Origin: Bifidobacterium animalis subsp. animalis ATCC 25527
GTDB taxonomy: Bacteria; Actinomycetota; Actinomycetes; Actinomycetales; Bifidobacteriaceae
Length of the DNA stretch: 64,000 bases
Reading direction: 5' to 3'
Assembly: GCF_000260715.1 (NCBI RefSeq)
Contig: NC_017834.1
Location: forward strand, 372,001 to 436,000
The position numbers and the translations under genes are program-made. Each line of letters starts with the position of its first letter. The stretch's first letter is position 1. This document shows positions 57,930-64,000 of this stretch, piece after piece. The notes under the pieces are model-generated. The model was not told where the DNA came from. It saw nothing but the letters and a program-made list of their open reading frames with translations, and did no database searches.

Positions 57930-60062
57930 ATGCGTAGGTTCTTTGCTCGTAAGGGCTCTACGCCGGCCGGTGCGATCGACCGGGCGGCACAGCATGATCA
58001 CACTCCCCGGGCGCCGCGTGCGGTGGAGGGGGAGGCTTCGAACGCGCCTGATCTTCCAGTGGACGCCGGAACAAAAGTTTCACGCGATGTTCCACGCGGC
58101 GTTGCGCGGGCGCGCCATTTCAACGGCGTGGACGGCCTGCGTGCAATCGCCATTGTGGCGATCATTGCCTACCATGCACGCCCGATGCTGCTCAAAGGCG
58201 GTTTTCTGGGCGTCACGTTATTCCTTGTCGTCTCCGGCTTCTTCATCACCCGTTCGCTCATGAACGCGGTGGACGGCCATCGCTTCCTGCTGTTCGACTA
58301 CCTGCGCAGACGCGTGAAGCGGCTGTGGCCGGCGGTGCTCTCGACGATCGGTCTGACCGCCGTGCTCGTCTATGCCTGCGCGCCGCCGCTTATTCTGAAG
58401 ATGCGCGGCGATGCCGTGCCGAGCGCACTGTTCTATAGCAACTGGTCGTTCATTTTCCGCAAGCTCTCGTATTTCGATGCGGCCGGCTTGCCCTCGCCGC
58501 TCACGCACCTGTGGTATACGAGCCTGATCATGCAGTTCTACCTGCTGTGGCCGCTCCTATTCATTCCGCTGTTCCTGCACTGCCGCAGGCACTGGGTGCG
58601 CGTCGGCGTGCTGGGCGCGCTCATCGCCGCCGGCACGCTCGAGATGATGATGCTATACCGGCCAGGGGCCGACACCTCGCGTCTGTATTACGGACTCGAC
58701 ACCCGTGCCGCCGAGATTCTCGTGGGCGTGCTGCTCGCCGTGCTCGTGCACGACAGCGCCTCGCGCAGTGATCAGGAACGGCGTGCAGCCGACGGGCGAA
58801 TCGTGTTCGACAGACAGATTGGTCGATATCACGCGGTGCTGCGGCGTGGCGATCTGGGCGTTGTGGCAGCGGACATCTGCGCTCTGGCATTGGCGCTCGG
58901 ATTCCTGCTGGTGGATGCTCGTGCCGCATGGATGTACCACGGCGGTTTCCTGTTCTTCGCGGTGGTGAGTGCCGTGCTGCTGTATGCGAGCATGCAGGAT
59001 GCACGGGTTGGCCGCATACTCGGTGTGAAGGCGTTGCGCTACTTGGGTTCGCGTTCGTTCTCGCTCTATTTGGTGCACTACCCGCTGCTCGAGGTGATGA
59101 ACCCGGCCACGCGCACCACCGGCATACCCTGGTATGAGTGGATAGGGCAGTTCCTAGTGATTCTTATGGCAGGCGAGGCGTTCTACCAGATTGTCGAAGC
59201 GCTGACGGGCACCCCGTGGCTGCCGTGGATGCGCCGCCGCATCACCTCCGTGGGTGCGGGCAGATTGCGCACCGGCGCATGGATTCTGACGATCGTTGGC
59301 GTCGTCATGACCTTCGTCATGGCCCTGCCGCTCGACTGGCGCGCCATTGCGCACGCGCGCTCCGTCAAGGCGCGTCCCGAGCTCGCGCTGACCGCCGAGC
59401 AGGCGCGTGAACGGCTCGCGCAGCAGCAGAAGCGCGAATCTGAAACCAGTAAGGAGAACGGTAAAGACCACAAGGACTCGAGCGGCAATCCGAATGCGCA
59501 GGCCAAGCCCAAAGTGGCGCCGCCGGTGGTCAAGGCGCTCAAGGTGCCGGCGAATCTGGAGCCGCAGCGTTGGGCGTGCGACCGCAAGGCAATGGTCTGC
59601 CAGGCGAAGGTGCTCATGATCGGCGACTCGGTGACCGAAGGGGTTTCCGACACGCTTCGTGAGCATTTCCCGAACGCGACGATCGACGGTGCGGTGAGTC
59701 GCCAATTCGACCAAGGCGTGCAGATCCTGTGTGACGATCTCGCACGCGGCATGGATCCGCAGGTCATCGTGTTCGCACTCGGCACGAACGGTCCGGTGAG
59801 CGAGCAGATGGCGCAGCAGGTGATTGACCTCGCGGGCGGCAGACCGCTGTATTTCGCGACGACGCGCGCGCCGGTCGACTGGGTGCCCGGCAACAACGCC
59901 ACGTTCATCGGCATGGCGGAACGAAACCCGAATGTGGGCATCATCGACTGGTCGGGCACGTCACAGGGGCGCGACGACTACCTGTACGACGACGGCATTC
60001 ACCCCAACCAACTCGGCATGCAGGCGTATTTGCAGATGTTCCTCAACGCGTTCTGCGTATGA
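57930..60062 (+). CDS. OatA-like acyltransferase 3 / SGNH membrane O-acetyltransferase
   Basis: A 710-residue protein. A 60-residue charged cytoplasmic N-terminus precedes an acyltransferase-3 domain of about ten helices (FNGVDGLRAIAIVAIIAYH at residue 63, FFLVVSGFFITRSL-like segment). A Lys/Glu-rich linker at about 480-540 and an extracellular SGNH domain follow, with GDSVTEG (catalytic Ser), FALGTNG (Asn) and DGIHPNQLG (Asp/His). This is the architecture of OatA, which O-acetylates peptidoglycan MurNAc and gives lysozyme resistance; other cell-wall polymers are possible targets. It lies between two DAHP synthase genes with no obvious functional link. The ribosome-binding site is weak, so the exact start is uncertain. 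Confidence 0.88.
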   Translation: MRRFFARKGSTPAGAIDRAAQHDHTPRAPRAVEGEASNAPDLPVDAGTKVSRDVPRGVARARHFNGVDGLRAIAIVAIIAYHARPMLLKGGFLGVTLFLVVSGFFITRSLMNAVDGHRFLLFDYLRRRVKRLWPAVLSTIGLTAVLVYACAPPLILKMRGDAVPSALFYSNWSFIFRKLSYFDAAGLPSPLTHLWYTSLIMQFYLLWPLLFIPLFLHCRRHWVRVGVLGALIAAGTLEMMMLYRPGADTSRLYYGLDTRAAEILVGVLLAVLVHDSASRSDQERRAADGRIVFDRQIGRYHAVLRRGDLGVVAADICALALALGFLLVDARAAWMYHGGFLFFAVVSAVLLYASMQDARVGRILGVKALRYLGSRSFSLYLVHYPLLEVMNPATRTTGIPWYEWIGQFLVILMAGEAFYQIVEALTGTPWLPWMRRRITSVGAGRLRTGAWILTIVGVVMTFVMALPLDWRAIAHARSVKARPELALTAEQARERLAQQQKRESETSKENGKDHKDSSGNPNAQAKPKVAPPVVKALKVPANLEPQRWACDRKAMVCQAKVLMIGDSVTEGVSDTLREHFPNATIDGAVSRQFDQGVQILCDDLARGMDPQVIVFALGTNGPVSEQMAQQVIDLAGGRPLYFATTRAPVDWVPGNNATFIGMAERNPNVGIIDWSGTSQGRDDYLYDDGIHPNQLGMQAYLQMFLNAFCV

Positions 60063-60134
60063 GCGCGCGCCGCCATTCGGCACGCCCGCGCATTCCCCGC
60101 GGATTTGCTATATTGTGGCACAGTGAGGAGGAAC

Positions 60135-61382
60135 ATGAGCGAGAATCCGTACGAGCCGATGTCCAAGGAGCAGAAGGACGCCATAGTGCAAGGGAACGGC
60201 CTCACCTACACGCATGAGCAGATGCGTCAGGTGCAGCACGCCATCGCCGCAGGCAAGAATCCGCTGGTGGCGCTCGAGAATGTGCCCAGATGGGAAGACA
60301 TGGCCGGCGTGGACCGCATCATCAACCGACGCGTGCTCGAACTCGACCCGTTGCCCACACCGGCGCAGGTGCTCGCGGAACTGCCGCTCACCCGGCAGAT
60401 GCAAGACATCGTCGCCTATTCGCGAGACGAGGTGCGCGCCTGCCTGTACGGCCAGGACGACCGTCTGCTGGTGATCGTGGGCCCGTGCTCGGTGCACGAC
60501 CCGAAGGCCGCGCTCGACTATGCGCACCGTCTGCGCACGCTCAAGGATGAACTCGGGGAGGATCTGCTCATCGTCATGCGCGTGTACTTCGAGAAACCGC
60601 GCACCACGGTGGGGTGGAAGGGCCTGATCAACGATCCTGACATCGATGGCTCGCACAACATTCAGAAAGGGCTGCTGCTCGCCCGACGTACCCTGCTCGA
60701 TGTGCTTGGCGCGGGCGTGGCCACGGCCACCGAGTTCCTCGAACCGACCAGTCCGCAGTATATCGCCGACGCGGTCAGCTGGGGAGCCATAGGCGCGCGC
60801 AACACGGAAAGCCAGGTGCACCGCCAGCTGGCCAGCGGCATGAGCATGCCGATTGGTTTCAAGAACGCGACCGACGGCTCGGTGAAAGCCGCCGTCAACA
60901 GCTGCATTGCAGCCGAGGACCAGCACACATTCTTCGGCATCGACCACCGCGGTCGAGCCTGCGCCGTCGAGACCCTCGGCAATCCGGACTGCCATGTGGT
61001 GCTGCGCGGTTCGAGCTCCGGCCCGAACTACGACGCCGAATCGGTGGCACAGGCGCTCGCCTCCATTCGCGATAAGATGGGCGACGAGGCGGCCGCCTCG
61101 CATGGGCTCGTCATCGACTGCTCGCATGGCAACTCCGGCAAGGACGACGTGCGGCAGGCGCAGGTGGTGCGCGAGATTGCCGAACGCATCGCAGGCGGGG
61201 AGCGGGGCATCAGCGGTGTGATGATGGAGAGTTTCATCGTGGGAGGCAATCAGGCGCCGGCACCGCTCGCCGAACTCACCTATGGCCAGTCGATCACCGA
61301 CAAGTGCCTGAGCTGGCCGGTCACCGACGAGCTGCTGCACACGCTCGCCGATGCCGCGCGCACCCGCCGCTGGAACCGCTGA
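60135..61382 (+). CDS. aroG: 3-deoxy-7-phosphoheptulonate (DAHP) synthase, class I, copy 2
   Basis: A 415-residue paralogue of the copy at 56.7 kb. It has the same blocks: IVGPCSVHDPKAALDYAHRL, GWKGLINDPDIDG, WGAIGARNTESQVHRQLASG, MPIGFKNATDGSVK and IDCSHGNSGKDD. The N-terminus is about 35 residues longer (MSENPYEPMSKEQKD) and could carry a different effector site. GAGGAGG precedes the ATG at 60135 and decides the start. Having two isoenzymes usually means separate feedback control; which amino acid each senses is unknown. Confidence 0.95.
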   Translation: MSENPYEPMSKEQKDAIVQGNGLTYTHEQMRQVQHAIAAGKNPLVALENVPRWEDMAGVDRIINRRVLELDPLPTPAQVLAELPLTRQMQDIVAYSRDEVRACLYGQDDRLLVIVGPCSVHDPKAALDYAHRLRTLKDELGEDLLIVMRVYFEKPRTTVGWKGLINDPDIDGSHNIQKGLLLARRTLLDVLGAGVATATEFLEPTSPQYIADAVSWGAIGARNTESQVHRQLASGMSMPIGFKNATDGSVKAAVNSCIAAEDQHTFFGIDHRGRACAVETLGNPDCHVVLRGSSSGPNYDAESVAQALASIRDKMGDEAAASHGLVIDCSHGNSGKDDVRQAQVVREIAERIAGGERGISGVMMESFIVGGNQAPAPLAELTYGQSITDKCLSWPVTDELLHTLADAARTRRWNR

Positions 61383-61460
61383 CGCAGCCGCCCGCGTTCC
61401 AACCGCGGAGTATATTCAGGTGATATCGATTGCCGTATGCGCTTGCAGCGAAGGAGAACC

Positions 61461-62153
61461 ATGCAGACCGTCGCCATCATTTCCGCCCTCGACGAGGAGG
61501 CCGCACACATCGCGGACTCGCTTGACAACGTGACCGTGACCGAGCGTGCGAGCCTCAGTGTCGCCCGGGGCACGCTGACGACCGATGCGGGGGAGGAACT
61601 CGACGTTGCAGTGACCGTGGGTGGCATGGGTTTGGTGAACGCGGCCGCCACCACGCAGTTCCTCATTGACCTGGTGCATCCCGAGGCCGTGATCTTCTCC
61701 GGCATCGCCGGCAACCTCAACAAGAGCCTGCATATCAACGACATTGTGCTCGGCAAGACGCTGCGCTACCTGGACACCGACATGCGCCTGGTGGGCCAGT
61801 GGAAGCCGGGCACCAGCGAGTTCCATTCCGACCCGGCACTGCTTCAGATCGCCGAGGGCGCGCTTGACGAGATGGGCATCAATCACATCCAGGGCACCAT
61901 CGCCTCCGGCAACTACTTTGTCGACACGCCGCAGAAGGTGAGCCAGGTCATCGAACAGACGCATGCGGACGCCGTCGAGATGGAAGGCGCGGCCGTTGCC
62001 CATGTGGCTGCGCGCAACGACGTGCCAGCGCTCGTCATCCGCGCCATGAGTGACTCTGCAGACACCGACTATGAGGAGTTCAAAGACTTCGACATCTCCG
62101 AATACGCCGATACGGCGGCCCGTCTCGCTGTGCGGATTCTGCGCGGGATGTGA
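61461..62153 (+). CDS. mtnN: 5'-methylthioadenosine/S-adenosylhomocysteine nucleosidase
   Basis: A 230-residue MTAN that cleaves adenine from methylthioadenosine and S-adenosylhomocysteine. The N-terminus is MQTVAIISALDEEA with the catalytic Glu at residue 12 or 13. The nucleoside-binding VEMEGAAVAHVA and the catalytic Asp in AMSDSADTD are in place. Length and motifs match the family. AAGGAG lies 6 nt before the ATG. It is followed by senX3 after 31 bp. Confidence 0.95.
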   Translation: MQTVAIISALDEEAAHIADSLDNVTVTERASLSVARGTLTTDAGEELDVAVTVGGMGLVNAAATTQFLIDLVHPEAVIFSGIAGNLNKSLHINDIVLGKTLRYLDTDMRLVGQWKPGTSEFHSDPALLQIAEGALDEMGINHIQGTIASGNYFVDTPQKVSQVIEQTHADAVEMEGAAVAHVAARNDVPALVIRAMSDSADTDYEEFKDFDISEYADTAARLAVRILRGM

Positions 62154-62184
62154 ATGGGGCACCGGTTCGCGATGGAAGGGCGTC

Positions 62185-63408
62185 ATGACACCAGGTGAGA
62201 TTGCCATGGCGATTGCCATGGGCGTGCTGCTCATGGTTGTGGGCTGTGCCATCGCCTACCGTGCCGGTCGCAACCGGGAGCGCGAGCGGGAGCCCAGTGA
62301 GGCCGCGTTGTTCGCCGGGCATGCCGATGCCGATGCCGTGGATGGCGAACGCCGCATGCTTGCGATGCTCGAGGAGGCCGTCATCGTCACCGATTCCAGC
62401 GCCAATGTGCTCGTCGCGAATGAGGCGGCCATTGAACGTGGCCTGAGCGTGGACGGTCTGATCGTGGACGCCGGCATTCGCGATCTCGTGCAGGAGGCGG
62501 CGCAATCCGACGCGGCGGTGGAACGGGAGCTCGAACTCGCCCGAGATTCGCAGCGGCTGCATGTGGCCGTGACCGCGCAGTGCACGGCCGACGATCGGGT
62601 GACGGTGGTCTGTGCCGACACCGGGTACCGACGCAGCGTGGACCGCGTACGGCGTGATTTCGTGACCAATGTGTCGCATGAGCTCAAAACGCCGGTCGGC
62701 GCGATCATGCTGCTGGCCGAGACGATTGACGATGCTGGCGACGACGTCGACATGATCCGCCATTTCGCCGCGAGAATCGGTGTCGAGGCGAAACGGCTCG
62801 ACGGCCTCGTGCGCAGACTCATCGAACTCGGCCGCATGCACGGCGATCGGGCCACGACGCGACGCACGGTGGATGCGCGGGAACTCGTACGGCAGGCGAT
62901 CTGCGACACCGAGGTCACCGCAGGGGCACGCCATACCATGGTGCGCATGCGCGATGACGCCGGCGAGGATCATCCGCTGCCGGTGACGGTCGATGCGGCG
63001 GCGGTGCATATCGCGCTCAAGAACCTCGTGGAGAATGCGATCAACTACTCACCCGAACATGCCGAGGTCACCGTCGAGGTCTCCCGCGGAGAAGACCAGG
63101 CCCGCATTCGCGTCGTCGATCACGGCATCGGCATACCCCGGCAACTGCAGGGCCGCATTTTCGAACGGTTCTACCGGGTGGACCCGGCGCGCTCGCGGCT
63201 GACGGGCGGCACCGGGCTTGGTCTGTCAATAGCCAACCATCACATTCTGGCCAATCAGGGCAAACTCGAGGTATGGTCGAAACCAGGGGAGGGGTCCACA
63301 TTCACGGTGATGTTGCCGTTGGCGATGCGAGACGATGACGCCCCATGCAATCGGGATGCGGATGCCGAGGGCGATCCGGACGGAACAGGCAAGGAGACCG
63401 ATAGATGA
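62185..63408 (+). CDS. senX3: SenX3-like sensor histidine kinase
   Basis: A 407-residue membrane histidine kinase. A single N-terminal hydrophobic helix (about residues 6-26) precedes a PAS-like region and the phosphoacceptor H165 in NVSHELKTPVGAI. The ATPase motifs N (KNLVENAINYS), G1 (VVDHGIGIP), F (FERFYRV) and G2 (GGTGLGLSI) follow. With RegX3 it is the usual actinobacterial phosphate-starvation pair, related to PhoR. GGAAGGG precedes the ATG at 62185, and earlier in-frame codons lie within mtnN. Its stop overlaps the regX3 start as ATGA. Confidence 0.92.
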   Translation: MTPGEIAMAIAMGVLLMVVGCAIAYRAGRNREREREPSEAALFAGHADADAVDGERRMLAMLEEAVIVTDSSANVLVANEAAIERGLSVDGLIVDAGIRDLVQEAAQSDAAVERELELARDSQRLHVAVTAQCTADDRVTVVCADTGYRRSVDRVRRDFVTNVSHELKTPVGAIMLLAETIDDAGDDVDMIRHFAARIGVEAKRLDGLVRRLIELGRMHGDRATTRRTVDARELVRQAICDTEVTAGARHTMVRMRDDAGEDHPLPVTVDAAAVHIALKNLVENAINYSPEHAEVTVEVSRGEDQARIRVVDHGIGIPRQLQGRIFERFYRVDPARSRLTGGTGLGLSIANHHILANQGKLEVWSKPGEGSTFTVMLPLAMRDDDAPCNRDADAEGDPDGTGKETDR

Positions 63409-64000
63409 CGCGCATTCTCGTGGTGGAAGACGAACCTTCCTACCTCGACCCATTGCTCTACCAGCTCATCCGTGAGGGGTACGAGGCCCATGGAGCCGCC
63501 ACAGGGGAGGAGGCGTGGGCGCTGTATGAGGAGATGGAGTTCGACCTCGTGCTGCTCGACCTCATGCTGCCCGGCGTCTCAGGCACCACACTCTGCAGGC
63601 GCATGCGCGAGCTGCGCCGTGTGCCGATCATCATGGTGACGGCAAAATCAACCGAGAATGATGTGATCGTAGGGCTCGAAATCGGTGCCGACGACTATGT
63701 GACCAAGCCGTACTCCTTCCGCGAACTGCTCGCCAGGATCCATGCGGTGTTGCGTCGCAGTCTAGAGCCACGGGCGTCTGGAGCTCCCGGAGGGAACGAT
63801 GAGACGCTTACCTGCGGGCCCATCGAGATGTCGGTGGCCTCGCACGAAGTGCGCATTCACGGTGAACTGACCCAGTTCCCGCTCAAGGAATTCGAAGTGC
63901 TCGAATACCTGATGCGCAACAAGGGCCGCGTGCTTACCAGACAGCAGCTGATCGGCCGCGTCTGGGGCAGCGATTACGTGGGTGACACGAAAACGCTCGA
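63405..64000 (+). CDS. regX3: RegX3-like response regulator (truncated by window end)
   Basis: An OmpR/PhoB-type response regulator; 198 codons are visible and the end lies outside the window. The receiver domain has the acidic pair in VVEDEPSYLDP, the phosphoacceptor D52 in DLVLLDLMLPG, T in MVTAKS and K in YVTKPYSFREL. A winged-helix DNA-binding domain begins at about residue 130 (LTQFPLKEFEVLEYLMRNKG) and is cut after the recognition-helix region. It is translationally coupled to senX3 by a 4-bp overlap. Confidence 0.93.
   Translation, partial: MTRILVVEDEPSYLDPLLYQLIREGYEAHGAATGEEAWALYEEMEFDLVLLDLMLPGVSGTTLCRRMRELRRVPIIMVTAKSTENDVIVGLEIGADDYVTKPYSFRELLARIHAVLRRSLEPRASGAPGGNDETLTCGPIEMSVASHEVRIHGELTQFPLKEFEVLEYLMRNKGRVLTRQQLIGRVWGSDYVGDTKTL

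Overview
The window looks like chromosomal DNA from a high-GC Gram-positive actinobacterium, most likely a Bifidobacterium. The evidence is a single-polypeptide type I fatty acid synthase of about 3,105 residues beside a fused biotin carboxylase/BCCP subunit, an L-lactate dehydrogenase, an Arg/Asp-rich RNase E/G and PNPase pair, and a SenX3/RegX3-type two-component system. Gene order is that of a core genome. I see no prophage, insertion sequence, plasmid module, rRNA operon or CRISPR array. I cannot name the species.

Layout. 1-4.1 kb: the end of an ABC transporter (ATPase fragment and FtsX-like permease), an AEC-family carrier and a DapE-like M20 peptidase. 4.6-13.7 kb: rne, rplU-rpmA-obg, proB and an aspartate aminotransferase. 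13.8-16.7 kb: tRNA-Trp, secE, nusG, rplK, rplA. 16.7-33.7 kb: a lipid/biotin block with a PucR-type regulator, birA, bioY, the two acyl-CoA carboxylase subunits, fas and acpS, followed by tRNA-Gly. 33.8-46.6 kb: a membrane protein, ldh, rpsO, pnp, lemA with a DUF2207 membrane protein, and the class Ib ribonucleotide reductase operon nrdHIEF. 46.8-64 kb: an aldo/keto reductase, a U32 peptidase-family protein, a YfiH-family protein, ispD, pcp, a DivIVA-like coiled-coil protein, pepC, two DAHP synthases flanking an OatA-like acyltransferase, mtnN, senX3 and the start of regX3.

How the genes fit together. BioY imports biotin and BirA attaches it to the BCCP domain of AccBC. AccBC with AccD makes malonyl-CoA. 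Fas, activated by the separate AcpS, builds fatty acids. The PucR-type regulator at the edge of the block is a good candidate to control it. Two perfect DnaA boxes lie directly upstream of fas, and two NrdR-box-like sites lie upstream of nrdHIEF.

The most unusual content is in the intergenic DNA. Two arrays (34578-34968 and 47780-48153) are each built of about eight degenerate units on an almost exact 52-bp period. Each has its own consensus with a dyad, and 52 bp is close to five helical turns. A third, looser array of about 52/61 bp lies at 18619-19085. Two very long perfect palindromes (1623-1706 and 33080-33153) sit just after stop codons. At 56298-56578 two large stem-loops have unrelated arms but share a 36-nt loop sequence (35/36 identical) in opposite orientation. 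These patterns are seen directly; their function is not known to me.
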